Part shown: in pieces, positions 37,524-46,942 of the stretch
Layout: every line of letters begins with the position of its first letter
How positions within the stretch are numbered: position 1 is the stretch's first letter
DNA from: Leuconostoc gasicomitatum LMG 18811
Lineage (GTDB): Bacteria; Bacillota; Bacilli; Lactobacillales; Lactobacillaceae
Reading direction: 5' to 3'
Assembly: GCF_000196855.1 (NCBI RefSeq)
Contig: NC_014319.1
Span: 620,001 to 684,000, forward strand
DNA length: 64,000 bases
Notes under the pieces: model-generated
What the model was told of the DNA's origin: nothing
What the model saw: only the letters and a program-made list of their open reading frames with translations
Databases searched by the model: none
Program-made: the position numbers and the translations under genes

Positions 37524-38162
37524 ATGTTAGAAATTAAAAAATTAACTAAAACATATAATAATAATACTATTTTTAGGGATTTGGATTTAACTGTCTCCGA
37601 TGGTGAGGTACTTAGTATTGTTGGTCCTTCTGGTATCGGAAAGACAACTTTGATTAAAATATTAGCTGGTTTAGAGACTGCAGATGCCGGTGAAGTGACC
37701 CTAAATAGTGAACGCTTACCAGTTGATGGGACACGTACAGACGCTAAAGTTGGTTTGATTTTTCAAGATTTTAATCTTTTTCCAAATTATACGGTGTTAG
37801 ACAATATTATTCTGGCGCCCATTAATGTTAATAAAATTGATAAAGCAACGGCCAAAGATCAAGCACGCAGTATTCTTGACACATTGGGCATGTTAAACAA
37901 AGCGGAATTGTATCCTTTTCAATTATCCGGAGGACAAAAGCAGCGTGCAGCAATTGCGCGAGCGTTAGCGATGGATCCACAAATTTTAGCGTATGATGAA
38001 CCAACGAGTGGACTAGATGAAGCATCAACTAAGCAAGTTGCTGAAATTGTTAAAACATTGAAACACCGTGGTGTGACACAACTTATTATTACACATGATC
38101 AATTTTTTGCGGAAATAGTATCAGATCGTGTCTTTGATTTTTCAAAGGAGGTAGCACGTTAA
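37524..38162 (+). CDS. Amino-acid ABC transporter ATPase
   Basis: ATP-hydrolysing subunit of the importer. The 212-residue protein has Walker A GPSGIGKT (about 35-42), Q-loop IFQDFNLF, signature LSGGQKQR, Walker B ILAYDEP and the H-loop ITHD. It lies three bases after the permease, and its TAA shares the final A with the ATG of the binding-protein gene. Confidence 0.95.
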   Translation: MLEIKKLTKTYNNNTIFRDLDLTVSDGEVLSIVGPSGIGKTTLIKILAGLETADAGEVTLNSERLPVDGTRTDAKVGLIFQDFNLFPNYTVLDNIILAPINVNKIDKATAKDQARSILDTLGMLNKAELYPFQLSGGQKQRAAIARALAMDPQILAYDEPTSGLDEASTKQVAEIVKTLKHRGVTQLIITHDQFFAEIVSDRVFDFSKEVAR

Positions 38163-39016
38163 TGGTGAGCATGAAGAAAAAAATAGTTGTGAATGCAATT
38201 ATTGGTTTGCTGTTTTTCGGTATAGTTGTGTGGCTTGCAGTTGGATTAAGTGCAGGTGCCAAGCATAATTCGCAAGCTAACCAAGAAACGTCAAAAACTG
38301 ATGAATGGCAACGTATTAAACAAGATAAACAAATTACAATTGGTTTGGATGACACTTTTGTGCCAATGGGATTTAGAGACAAAGACGGTAAAATTATTGG
38401 TTTTGACGTTGATTTGGCCAATGCTGTTTTTAAAACGATGGGAATTACCGTTAAGTGGCAGCCAATTGATTGGTCAATGAAAGAAACTGAACTCAACACT
38501 GGCAATATTGATGCAATTTGGAATGGTTATACTAAAACGGCTGCTCGTGAGAAGCAGGTTGCTTTTTCAAATACGTATCATAATGCGACACAAGTTTTGG
38601 TCACGCTAAAGAAAAATAATATTAATTCTTTTTCTGATATGAAAGGCAAGGTGCTTGGCGATCAAACTGCCTCTAGTGGTGATGAAAGCTTTAACCAACA
38701 TCCAAAGGTACTCAAGCAGTATGTTAAAGATCAAAAAGTTGTTGGTTATGATACTTTTGATAAAGCATTTAATGATTTGAATGCTGGTCGAATTGATGGA
38801 TTGCTAATTGATGAAGATTATGCACGATATTATGTTGCCCATCAAGCAAACCCTAGAAACTATACGGTTACAGTTGGTGGTTTCTCAGTTGATGAAACAG
38901 CTGTTGGTTTCCGTAAATCGGATAATCAATTACGACAAGCTGTTAATCAAACACTATCTCAGTTTAAAAAAGATGGTCGAATGAAACACATTGAAAATAA
39001 ATGGTTTTCAAATTAA
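38162..39016 (+). CDS. Amino-acid ABC transporter substrate-binding protein
   Basis: Family 3 solute-binding protein capturing the amino acid outside the membrane. AAAGGAGGT lies upstream of ATG 38162; ATG 38171 is an alternative. The 284-residue protein has an N-terminal hydrophobic anchor (about 8-29) and the SBP3 signature IIGFDVDLANAVFKTMG. There is no Cys lipobox after the hydrophobic segment, so it is not a classical lipoprotein. It is probably held by an uncleaved signal anchor. Confidence 0.93.
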   Translation: MVSMKKKIVVNAIIGLLFFGIVVWLAVGLSAGAKHNSQANQETSKTDEWQRIKQDKQITIGLDDTFVPMGFRDKDGKIIGFDVDLANAVFKTMGITVKWQPIDWSMKETELNTGNIDAIWNGYTKTAAREKQVAFSNTYHNATQVLVTLKKNNINSFSDMKGKVLGDQTASSGDESFNQHPKVLKQYVKDQKVVGYDTFDKAFNDLNAGRIDGLLIDEDYARYYVAHQANPRNYTVTVGGFSVDETAVGFRKSDNQLRQAVNQTLSQFKKDGRMKHIENKWFSN

Positions 39017-39067
39017 AATGATTGATTTGTTAGTAAAAAAATAATGAGTACATCATGAATGATAAAG

Positions 39068-39111
39068 AGCACAAGCAGATTGATAATCACTAGTCTGTTT
39101 TGTGCTTTTTA
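39068..39111 (+). terminator. Terminator of the ABC transporter operon
   Basis: AGCACAA/TTGTGCT outer stem with an inner CAGA/TCTG pairing and a T5 tail. Confidence 0.85.
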
Positions 39112-39134
39112 TTTAAGTTATTTATCGATGCTAA

Positions 39135-39164
39135 TTGTCATACAATTGTAAAAAATGGTAAACT
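39135..39164 (+). promoter_or_regulatory. Promoter of the cardiolipin synthase gene
   Basis: TTGTCA (39135-39140), 18-base spacer, TAAACT (39159-39164), 31 bases before the start codon. Confidence 0.65.
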
Positions 39165-39194
39165 AGTAGTATTAGAAACTGAAAGAGGAACGGC

Positions 39195-40649
39195 ATGCTA
39201 AGAGATTCATTGTGGATAATTATCGTAACGCTCCTAATTATTAACACTTTTGGTGCGATTATTACTGTTTTTAGTCAAAAAAGGGATATTGCCACTATTT
39301 GGGCGTGGTTACTTGTCTTACTAACATTACCTGTTGTTGGCTTTTTTATTTTTTTCTTGATAGGTAGTCGTATTTCAAATAAAAAGATTTTCCGTTTAAG
39401 AACACAGGATATGCGTGGGTTAGAGCAGATAGCATATAATCAACGGCAACAACTTGAAAAAATTGAAGAACTGTTGCCAATTCCTGACTCCGCTTCCGAA
39501 CTAGTGCGTTTATTTTTAACATCTGATGATGCTGTGTTAACACGTGGCAATGAAATTCAAATTTTTACGAATGGTTTTGATAAATTTAACGCATTGTTTG
39601 AAGATATTGAGCATGCGACACATCATATTCATTTGGAATATTTTACAATTTATGACGATAAAATTGGCAACCAATTAATTGATTTATTAACCAAAAAAGC
39701 GCAAGAGGGCATTGAAGTCAGAATTGTTTTTGATCAATTTGGTTCGCATGGACAACACCGAGACATGTACAAGCGCTTACGTGATGCTGGGGGAATAGTG
39801 GTGCCGTTTTTGATGCGACGTTTTCAACTTTTGACGTTGCGTTTCAATTTTAGAAATCACCGTAAAATAGCCATTATTGATGGCACTATAGGTTATATAG
39901 GTGGTTTCAATGTTGGAGATCAATATCTTGGTTATTTTAAGAAGTTTGGGCATTGGCGAGATACGCATATTCGTATTCATGGTGATGCGGTATTATCTAT
40001 GCAAAGTCGCTTCTTGATGGATTGGAATGCCACGGCCGAAGCTGAAGAAGTACTTTCCGAAACAATTGAATATTTTCCAGAGATCGTTCAATTACCAGGT
40101 CTAGCTATGGTTCAAATAGTATCAAGTGGACCAGATAATGACATGAAACAAATCAAGCAAGGATTTATGCGAATGTTTGCTTCAGCACGAACAGAAATAA
40201 CGATTCAAACACCATATTTTATTCCAGATGCTGCCATTTTAGAAACGCTTGAAATAGCTGTTATGTCGGGTGTTCGTGTGCGTTTGATGATTCCAGACCG
40301 TCCTGATCATCCAATCGTGTATCGCGCAACGCAATATTATGCTAAAGAGCTAATTGAATTGGGTGCAGAAGTTTATCGCTATGATGGTGGCTTTTTGCAC
40401 AGTAAGGTCGTTAGTATTGACCACGAGATTGGGACAGTTGGTTCAGCCAATATGGATATTAGGTCGTTTGTCTTAAATTTTGAAACAAATGCTTTTGTCT
40501 ATGATCCAGATTTCGCAGCACGATTAGAGGATATGTTTGAACAAGACATTAAAGATGCAACAAAATTAACAATTGAGGATTTTGAGCAACAGTCGTTTTG
40601 GTTAACTTTCCTTCAGAAGTTTAGCCGACTATTTTCGCCAATACTATAA
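39195..40649 (+). CDS. cls: Cardiolipin synthase
   Basis: Joins two phosphatidylglycerols to form cardiolipin at the membrane. The 484-residue protein has two N-terminal spans (about 4-55), then two phospholipase-D HKD motifs: HRKIAIIDG (His at 222) and HSKVVSIDH (His at 402), each followed by the Gly-Ser/Asn cluster (GGFNVGD; GSANMD). GAGGAA precedes the ATG. Probably the first gene of a run continuing to pgsA, which makes its substrate precursor. Confidence 0.96.
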   Translation: MLRDSLWIIIVTLLIINTFGAIITVFSQKRDIATIWAWLLVLLTLPVVGFFIFFLIGSRISNKKIFRLRTQDMRGLEQIAYNQRQQLEKIEELLPIPDSASELVRLFLTSDDAVLTRGNEIQIFTNGFDKFNALFEDIEHATHHIHLEYFTIYDDKIGNQLIDLLTKKAQEGIEVRIVFDQFGSHGQHRDMYKRLRDAGGIVVPFLMRRFQLLTLRFNFRNHRKIAIIDGTIGYIGGFNVGDQYLGYFKKFGHWRDTHIRIHGDAVLSMQSRFLMDWNATAEAEEVLSETIEYFPEIVQLPGLAMVQIVSSGPDNDMKQIKQGFMRMFASARTEITIQTPYFIPDAAILETLEIAVMSGVRVRLMIPDRPDHPIVYRATQYYAKELIELGAEVYRYDGGFLHSKVVSIDHEIGTVGSANMDIRSFVLNFETNAFVYDPDFAARLEDMFEQDIKDATKLTIEDFEQQSFWLTFLQKFSRLFSPIL

Positions 40650-40654
40650 AAACT

Positions 40655-41926
40655 ATGAAAAAAATTCAAATTAAAAGTGGTGTGAACCTTGTTGTTCTGC
40701 CCACAACACAATTTAAAACAATGCATATTGCTGTCGATTTTGCTGCGCCCTTATTAGATGTTGATAAGGTTTCAGCACGCTCGCTGCTGACTTATTTAAC
40801 GGCCGTAAGTTCAAATAAGTATCCCAGTCAACAAATGGTTGCCCAAAAAACGATTGACTTATACGGCGCACAGTATCAAACGGATGTCATGCGTTTTGGA
40901 CAGACACATCATGTGCGGTACACACTTCAAATTCCGGCACCAACCTATATTGATGCAGAAAATAATTTATTACATGATGCATTTGATTTTTTGCGCGACA
41001 TGATTTTTAATCCGTTAATCATGGACGATTATTTTGATTTGCCAATTTTTACAAAAGAAAAGCAAAGTTTAATGAATGAATTAGATAGTTTAACAGATGA
41101 TAAACAACGTTACGCAATGTCTAAATTACGTGAATTAACTTATGATTTGCCTGCAATGACAATATCATCATCAGGACGTACCAGTGATGTTGAGTCACTT
41201 ACTTCAAAGGGTGTTTACCAGGTTTATCAGGATATGATAAACAATGATACAATCAATATCGTTGTTTATGGGGATATTGATGAAGCGCGTGTTGTGTCGG
41301 AATTAACGACATGGCCTCTTTTAGCGCGGCAAGAACAGTCGTTGAAACCATTTTATCGGCAAGAATTGCTCTCAGAAACAAACGAACTAACGGATTTACA
41401 GGCAGATATTAACCAAGCAATTATGACAATGAGCTATCGATTAGCAATTGCACCCTCAGACCCAAGACGATTTGTCGCCTTGGTCATGAACGCACTTTTT
41501 GGCGGTTCACCATTGTCTAAATTATTTACAATCATTCGCGAAAAGGAGTCATTAGCGTATAGTATTTATTCGCGGTGGCAGCATGATACCGGATTTATTA
41601 CTGTTGCGGCCGGTCTGGACGCTGATAAAGTTGCACAAACGGACACCATGATTCAAGCACAAATAACAGCCATTCAAGTCGGTGATTTCTCTGAGGAAAC
41701 GTTGTCAGCTATTAAAGCTAGCTTGATAAATGATTATTTAAGTCAACAAGATTCTCCCGCTAGTGAAATAGGACTTGTATTTTCAAGATTGTTAACAAAT
41801 CGAGAAACAACAGTTGCTGCTTGGATTGCTGCGGTTAATGCTGTAACATCAGCTGATGTTTCGAAAATGGCACGTGAAGTAGTCTTACAAAGTCGGTTTA
41901 CTTTGATGCCTGAGGTATTATCATGA
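40655..41926 (+). CDS. ymfF: M16-family peptidase-like protein YmfF
   Basis: Pitrilysin-like protein whose HxxEH zinc motif is missing, so it is probably the non-catalytic partner of YmfH, with which it forms a conserved pair. The 423-residue protein has the two-half M16 organisation, with the FGGSPLSKLFTIIREKESLAYS region in the second half. It starts five bases after cls and overlaps the next gene by four bases (ATGA). Confidence 0.9.
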   Translation: MKKIQIKSGVNLVVLPTTQFKTMHIAVDFAAPLLDVDKVSARSLLTYLTAVSSNKYPSQQMVAQKTIDLYGAQYQTDVMRFGQTHHVRYTLQIPAPTYIDAENNLLHDAFDFLRDMIFNPLIMDDYFDLPIFTKEKQSLMNELDSLTDDKQRYAMSKLRELTYDLPAMTISSSGRTSDVESLTSKGVYQVYQDMINNDTINIVVYGDIDEARVVSELTTWPLLARQEQSLKPFYRQELLSETNELTDLQADINQAIMTMSYRLAIAPSDPRRFVALVMNALFGGSPLSKLFTIIREKESLAYSIYSRWQHDTGFITVAAGLDADKVAQTDTMIQAQITAIQVGDFSEETLSAIKASLINDYLSQQDSPASEIGLVFSRLLTNRETTVAAWIAAVNAVTSADVSKMAREVVLQSRFTLMPEVLS

Positions 41927-43194
41927 TTGAAAAAAAATACAAACGACTGAAAGAAAAAGTTATAACGGAAACATTATCTAATGGTTTAAAAGTTGTGATG
42001 ATTCCAAAAAAATCATATCATAAAACATTTGCTGTAATTACGACACCATTTGGGGCTTTAGACCAACGCTTTCAAATTAACAATGATAAACCAGTGGATA
42101 TTCCAGCTGGGACAGCTCATTTTTTGGAACATAAATTATTTGAAAAAGAAAAAAGTGATGCGTTTACACGTTTTGGTGAACTTGGAGCTGATGCTAATGC
42201 CTTTACAAATGCTTATCAAACAAGCTATCTGTTTTCAACAACTCAAAATTTAAATTTGGCACTCATACATTTATTAGATTTTGTGCAAACACCATATTTT
42301 AGTGAAAAAACGATTGCTAAAGAGCAAGGCATTATCGGGCAAGAAATTCAAATGTATGATGATGATCCAAATTGGAGTGTCTACATGGGACTTATGGGAC
42401 TCATGTATCCTAGTGCGCCGTTATCAGAAGATATTGCAGGAACAAAAGAATCAATTCTGAAAATCACACCGGCACTATTATATAATATTCATCGGGCTTT
42501 TTATCAATCAGACCAATTAACATTACAAATTGTTGGCAATTTTGATCCTGACGAAATGCTACGCGTTGTTAGGGATAATCAAACAACAAAAACGCTTGAA
42601 AAAATTAACGTGAAAACTTTTCAAGCACCAATTAATCAGCCTAAAATAATACAAGAAACTAAAAAATTTGATGTGTCACGTCCTAAAATTGGCTTTGGCA
42701 TGCGATTACCAACAAATGCTAGGACAGGAAAAGAAGCGACTAAATTTGTGTTAGCTGCTGATATCTTATCTGATATTTTGTTTGGAGAACAGACAGATTG
42801 GTATCAAAACCTGTATAATAAAGGTATCATTGATACCGAATTTGAAACATCATTTGATTTGCTACGAAACTATCAATTCATGACGTTTTTCGCAGAAACA
42901 ACTGAATACGAAGCATTAACAGTTGCGATTAACAATCAATTGACTGAATATAAAAAAAATCTTGATGGTAAAGAATTAGTTTTTGAATCTTTACGTCGCG
43001 CAACATTAGGAGAAGGCATACAACGTTTAAATTCATTAGAAAGTATTGCTTTGCGCGGTGATGATGTACTTTTTGGTACAAATTTATTTGATAAAATTAT
43101 GTTACTACAAGATTTGACATATAATGATATATTAGACACCGCTGAAGAGCTATATAAAAACGCGAAACTACAACGGTTTGTTCTGCAGAAATGA
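41923..43194 (+). CDS. ymfH: M16-family zinc peptidase YmfH
   Basis: Catalytic M16 metallopeptidase with the inverted zinc motif H66-x-x-E69-H70 (TAHFLEHKLFE) and a downstream Glu region. The 423-residue length and partner order match ymfF-ymfH in Bacilli. Substrate unknown; homologues have been linked to peptide processing. It ends 13 bases before rodZ. Confidence 0.93.
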   Translation: MIEKKYKRLKEKVITETLSNGLKVVMIPKKSYHKTFAVITTPFGALDQRFQINNDKPVDIPAGTAHFLEHKLFEKEKSDAFTRFGELGADANAFTNAYQTSYLFSTTQNLNLALIHLLDFVQTPYFSEKTIAKEQGIIGQEIQMYDDDPNWSVYMGLMGLMYPSAPLSEDIAGTKESILKITPALLYNIHRAFYQSDQLTLQIVGNFDPDEMLRVVRDNQTTKTLEKINVKTFQAPINQPKIIQETKKFDVSRPKIGFGMRLPTNARTGKEATKFVLAADILSDILFGEQTDWYQNLYNKGIIDTEFETSFDLLRNYQFMTFFAETTEYEALTVAINNQLTEYKKNLDGKELVFESLRRATLGEGIQRLNSLESIALRGDDVLFGTNLFDKIMLLQDLTYNDILDTAEELYKNAKLQRFVLQK

Positions 43195-43207
43195 CATTGG
43201 AAAAACT

Positions 43208-44086
43208 ATGAGCGAAATTTTAACAAATCAAATAGGTGAGCAGTTAAAAGCTGCTCGTCTCAAAAAAAACTTATCATTGGATGATGTACAAGCCTCAACT
43301 AAAATTCAAGAGAAATACCTTGAAGCCATTGAAAACAATAATCTCGGTATTTTACCAGGTGATTTTTATGTTCGCGCGTTTATCCGTCAATATGCACTTG
43401 CTGTGGATTTAAATCCTGAAGATTTATTAGGCGAAGCAGGTCCGGCTTCAATCTCACGAAGTAAAGACTTAAATCGTGCGCACCGCGATAATGATGGGGT
43501 TGTTCGTGCCGGAATTGATACAACGCGCTCAGCTAAGTCCCAAATCTCAAGTATGCTGCCAACGATTTGGATAGGCATCATAGTTTTCTTAGTGTTAGTT
43601 GGTATTTGGTTTGTCCTAACACATTTAAATACTGGTAGCCAACAATCAAATGGTGGTGGGGATGTATCGATTTCAAGTTCTACTGTACCTGACAGCACTA
43701 GCTCATCTCAATCAAGTGCATCATCACCAAGAAAAAAGGCAACAAAAAAAGCTGTTGCGCCTAAAATGAAGCTTGGGACACCGGAACAAAATACTGCGCA
43801 ACAGACGACAATTTATAACTTATCAAAACAAAATACAAGGCAGCATACAATCAAAATTACTGCGCAAAATACAGGGACGAATGTTCAAGTTACAGCTGAT
43901 GGCGATGTATTATTAAATGAAGTGATAACAGCCGATAAAACCATTACTGTTCCCAAAGGAACAGGTGTTGTGAACGTACAATTTACTAATGTAGCAAACG
44001 CAGTAATGACATTTGATAGCCAAAGAATTAACGTCATTAGCACATCAACACCTTTCTGGAATGTGCTGATGAACTTAAATAATTAA
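43208..44086 (+). CDS. rodZ: RodZ-like cell-shape protein
   Basis: Membrane protein that couples MreB to the elongasome. ATG 43208 is chosen; the longer frame from 43178 overlaps ymfH. The 292-residue product has a Cro/Xre-type HTH (about 8-75, IGEQLKAARLKKNLSLDDVQ), one membrane span (about 118-138), a Ser-rich linker and a beta-rich C-terminal domain (about 195-290). Its neighbours ymfH and pgsA are as in Bacillus. Confidence 0.92.
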   Translation: MSEILTNQIGEQLKAARLKKNLSLDDVQASTKIQEKYLEAIENNNLGILPGDFYVRAFIRQYALAVDLNPEDLLGEAGPASISRSKDLNRAHRDNDGVVRAGIDTTRSAKSQISSMLPTIWIGIIVFLVLVGIWFVLTHLNTGSQQSNGGGDVSISSSTVPDSTSSSQSSASSPRKKATKKAVAPKMKLGTPEQNTAQQTTIYNLSKQNTRQHTIKITAQNTGTNVQVTADGDVLLNEVITADKTITVPKGTGVVNVQFTNVANAVMTFDSQRINVISTSTPFWNVLMNLNN

Positions 44087-44095
44087 GAGGAAATT

Positions 44096-44677
44096 ATGAA
44101 TCTACCGAATAAATTAACAGTCTTCCGTATTATTTTAATTCCTATTTTTATTTTAATATTGACGATTCCTTATGATTGGGCAACTATAACAACAATGACT
44201 GTCGTTTTACCAGTTAATTGGCTAATGGCTGCAATTGTTTTTGCAGTAGCCTCTGCAACTGATTTTTTGGATGGTAAAATTGCAAGAAGTCAGCATTTAG
44301 TCACTAATTTTGGTAAATTTGCTGATCCATTAGCTGATAAATTATTGGTGATAACAGCATTGATATTTTTAACAAGCTTTCATGTTGTGCCTGCCTGGAT
44401 GACTGCAGTTATAGTTATTCGAGAATTGGCTATCACAGGATTAAGGACATTAATAGTTGAGAATAATGGTCAAGTTTTGGCTGCTCAGATGCCGGGGAAA
44501 ATAAAGACATTTTCACAAATGTTTGCCATTTTTTTCTTGTATATTAAAAATATACCTTTCATTTATTTTGGTTTTCCAGTAGGAGACATATTATTATGGA
44601 TAGCAGTTATATTTACAATATATTCAGGCATTGATTATTTTTGGCAAAATCGTTATGTATTTTCAGATGGTATGTAA
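44096..44677 (+). CDS. pgsA: Phosphatidylglycerophosphate synthase
   Basis: Makes phosphatidylglycerol phosphate from CDP-diacylglycerol and glycerol 3-phosphate. The 193-residue integral membrane protein has the CDP-alcohol motif D-G-x2-A-R-x8-G-x3-D-x3-D, seen as DFLDGKIARS through GKFADPLADK. AGAGGAAATT before the ATG. cinA, often between pgsA and recA, is absent here. Confidence 0.96.
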   Translation: MNLPNKLTVFRIILIPIFILILTIPYDWATITTMTVVLPVNWLMAAIVFAVASATDFLDGKIARSQHLVTNFGKFADPLADKLLVITALIFLTSFHVVPAWMTAVIVIRELAITGLRTLIVENNGQVLAAQMPGKIKTFSQMFAIFFLYIKNIPFIYFGFPVGDILLWIAVIFTIYSGIDYFWQNRYVFSDGM

Positions 44678-44698
44678 AAGCGCAATAAGCGCTTTTTT
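44676..44698 (+). terminator. Terminator after pgsA
   Basis: AAAGCGC and GCGCTTT arms around AATAA, then TTTT. It begins inside the stop codon region of pgsA. Confidence 0.88.
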
Positions 44699-44727
44699 CG
44701 TATCATAAATACAGAAGCGAACATAAT

Positions 44728-44741
44728 CGAACAATTGTTCG
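44728..44741. promoter_or_regulatory. SOS (LexA/Din) box of recA
   Basis: Perfect palindrome CGAACAATTGTTCG, matching the Gram-positive LexA consensus CGAACRNRYGTTYG. It lies eight bases before the -35 of the recA promoter. Confidence 0.9.
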
Positions 44742-44749
44742 TTTAATGC

Positions 44750-44778
44750 TTGCTTTTGCCGACAAAAGCAGGTAAACT
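44750..44778 (+). promoter_or_regulatory. recA promoter
   Basis: TTGCTT (44750-44755), 17-base spacer, TAAACT (44773-44778). The spacer contains an 8-bp inverted repeat TGCTTTTG/CAAAAGCA with a CCGA loop (44751-44770). Confidence 0.65.
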
Positions 44779-44811
44779 AATGAGGAAAGATAAAAGGAGT
44801 TAGCCACAGAT

Positions 44812-45957
44812 ATGGTCACAAAAAAAACGACTAAAAAAGATGATAAAGAAAATCAAGCAAAGGGTCGCAAAACAGCACTAGATGAGGCGCTGAAGAAAAT
44901 TGAAAAAAACTTCGGTAAAGGTTCAGTTATGTTTTTGGGTGAAAATACGCTGACGCAGATTGAAACTTATCCATCAGGATCGGTAAAGTTAGATGTTGCA
45001 CTTGGTGTTGGCGGTTATCCAAAGGGCCGAATTATTGAAGTGTATGGCCCTGAATCATCTGGTAAAACAACCATTGCATTGCATGCGGTTGCTGAAGTAC
45101 AAAAAGCAGGTGGAACGGCAGCATATATTGATGCAGAAAATGCATTAGATGTTAAATATGCTGAAGCATTAGGTGTCCAAAAAGATGAGCTGTTATTGTC
45201 GCAACCCGATACAGGGGAACAAGGCTTAGAGATTGCTGATGCATTAGTACAGTCAGGCGCTGTTGATATTATCGTTATTGATTCAGTTGCAGCATTAGTA
45301 CCACGTGCAGAAATTGAAGGCGAGATGGGTGATTCACACGTGGGGCTACAAGCACGTTTAATGAGTCAAGCATTACGTAAATTAGCAGGCACTTTAAATC
45401 GGACTGGAACCATTGCTATTTTCATTAATCAGATTCGAGAGAAAATTGGTGTGATGTTTGGTAATCCTGAAACAACTCCAGGAGGCCGTGCATTAAAATT
45501 TTATTCGACAATTCGTTTAGAAGTACGCCGTTCAACTCAAATTAAAGATGGCACTGATGTCACTGGAAACTTAACCAAAGTGAAGGTGGTTAAGAATAAA
45601 GTAGCCCCACCATTTAAGGTTGCTGAAGTAGATATTATGTATGGTAAAGGTATTTCTCAAACAGGGGAAATTCTCGATCTTGGTGCTGAGCAGGAAATTA
45701 TTCGAAAAGCAGGTGCTTTTTACTATTATAATGACATTAAAATTGGTCAAGGTCGTGAAAAAGCGAAAGAATTTTTAGATGCGCCGGAAAATGCGGAGAT
45801 GCGTCAAGAAATTTATGTCAAAGTACGTAATGCATTTGGTATAGGAGATGGCGAGACAAGTGCTGATGAGTCTACTAATGATGACATTTCGGATAGTGAA
45901 CCTGAAACATTGAATTTGGCAACAGATGATGATTTAACAGACGAACCAATTGTATAA
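44812..45957 (+). CDS. recA: Recombinase RecA
   Basis: Strand-exchange ATPase for homologous recombination and trigger of LexA self-cleavage. The 381-residue protein has Walker [10 protein letters not shown], Walker B region [12 protein letters not shown], loop L2 ([18 protein letters not shown]) and a long acidic C-terminal tail (about 340-381). AAGGAG lies 12 bases before the ATG, rather far but with no better start. SOS box and terminator flank it, so it is monocistronic. Confidence 0.98.
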   Translation: MVTKKTTKKDDKENQAKGRKTALDEALKKIEKNFGKGSVMFLGENTLTQIETYPSGSVKLDVALGVGGYPKGRIIEVYGPESSGKTTIALHAVAEVQKAGGTAAYIDAENALDVKYAEALGVQKDELLLSQPDTGEQGLEIADALVQSGAVDIIVIDSVAALVPRAEIEGEMGDSHVGLQARLMSQALRKLAGTLNRTGTIAIFINQIREKIGVMFGNPETTPGGRALKFYSTIRLEVRRSTQIKDGTDVTGNLTKVKVVKNKVAPPFKVAEVDIMYGKGISQTGEILDLGAEQEIIRKAGAFYYYNDIKIGQGREKAKEFLDAPENAEMRQEIYVKVRNAFGIGDGETSADESTNDDISDSEPETLNLATDDDLTDEPIV

Positions 45958-45973
45958 ATAATGTAAAGAATAA

Positions 45974-46001
45974 ATAGAAACGCTAGGGCGTTTCTATTTA
46001 T
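45974..46001 (+). terminator. Terminator of recA
   Basis: Stem ATAGAAACGC/GCGTTTCTAT with a four-base loop, followed by TTATTTT. Confidence 0.85.
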
Positions 46002-46071
46002 TTTGTTACAATGCAAGTAAATAAACATTTGGAGAGGAATGCACTGGGCGAAAGTTAAGTGTATTAATATC

Positions 46072-46761
46072 ATGACAAAAATTTTAGTAGTAGATGACGA
46101 ACCAGCAATTTCAACACTGTTGAAATATAATCTAGAACAAAATGGGTATCAGGTGACAATAGCAACGGATGGTCAATCGGCATATGAACTGATTGGAGAA
46201 CAAACTTTTGATGCCATTTTACTTGATTTAATGTTACCAGTTATGGACGGCATGACAGTGTTGAAAAATTTACGTCAAGATAAAATAGCCACCCCTGTAT
46301 TATTAGTTACAGCTAAAGGTGATGAATTTGATCGTGTGTTTGGACTAGAACTGGGTGCAGATGATTATATCACCAAACCATTTAGCCTACGAGAAGTACT
46401 GGCGCGATTAAAAGCTGTTCTGCGACGATCACAGACTGAACGCTCAACTTCGGATAAACCAGATGTTATTGAAATACAAGATATTGTGATTGATGATAAC
46501 AAAAAAGTTGTGACTAAATCTGGTAAGAATTTAACATTAACGCCACGGGAGTACGAACTCTTATTGTATTTTTCGCAAAGAGTTGGTCGTGTGATTGATC
46601 GTGAAACAATTTTAACAGCAGTATGGGGTTATGAGTTTGTGGGTGAAAGTCGAATGGTAGATATGCATATTAGTAACTTACGAGAAAAAGTTGAAAACAA
46701 TCCAAAATCACCACAAATATTAAAAACTGTGCGAGGCTTTGGCTACACAATGGTTAATTAA
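46072..46761 (+). CDS. phoP: PhoP-type response regulator
   Basis: OmpR-family regulator predicted to activate the phosphate genes downstream. The receiver domain has acidic DDE (8-10), phosphorylated Asp52 (LLDLMLP) and the TKPFS lysine; the C-terminal winged helix has LTPREYELLLYF and RGFGYTM. ATG 46072 matches the family N-terminus (MTKILVVDDE) but lacks a ribosome site; an in-frame ATG at 46039, right after GGAGAGG, would add 11 residues and may be the true start. Its kinase gene lies one gene further on, after pstS1, an unusual split. Confidence 0.9.
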   Translation: MTKILVVDDEPAISTLLKYNLEQNGYQVTIATDGQSAYELIGEQTFDAILLDLMLPVMDGMTVLKNLRQDKIATPVLLVTAKGDEFDRVFGLELGADDYITKPFSLREVLARLKAVLRRSQTERSTSDKPDVIEIQDIVIDDNKKVVTKSGKNLTLTPREYELLLYFSQRVGRVIDRETILTAVWGYEFVGESRMVDMHISNLREKVENNPKSPQILKTVRGFGYTMVN

Positions 46762-46792
46762 CAATGTAAAGATCTATTTACATTGCTTTACA
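46762..46792 (+). promoter_or_regulatory. Probable PhoP-binding region before pstS1
   Basis: Perfect inverted repeat CAATGTAAA-GATCTA-TTTACATTG (46762-46785) followed by a second TTTACA (46787-46792), so TTTACA occurs twice with a 10-base period. It resembles the TTHACA repeats bound by PhoP in Bacillus. No T tract follows the repeat, so a terminator is less likely. The 181-base gap to pstS1 otherwise holds small leader hairpins but no gene. Confidence 0.55.
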
Positions 46793-46942
46793 CAACGATG
46801 ACGATTTTAGGTTACTTTCTTTGACACAAGGTGCGTAATATATGATTTGTAAACAAGGAAAGGCTACCAAGAGCCTCTACTACAAACCGAGTTTACATTA
46901 CATATGCTTCCATGCGAAGCCTAAACAAAGGGAGAAGTATTC

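Noticed and set aside
44751-44770. Hairpin TGCTTTTG/CAAAAGCA in the recA promoter read as a terminator
   Set aside because: It lies between the -35 and -10 hexamers and has no T tract, so it would not be transcribed from this promoter.
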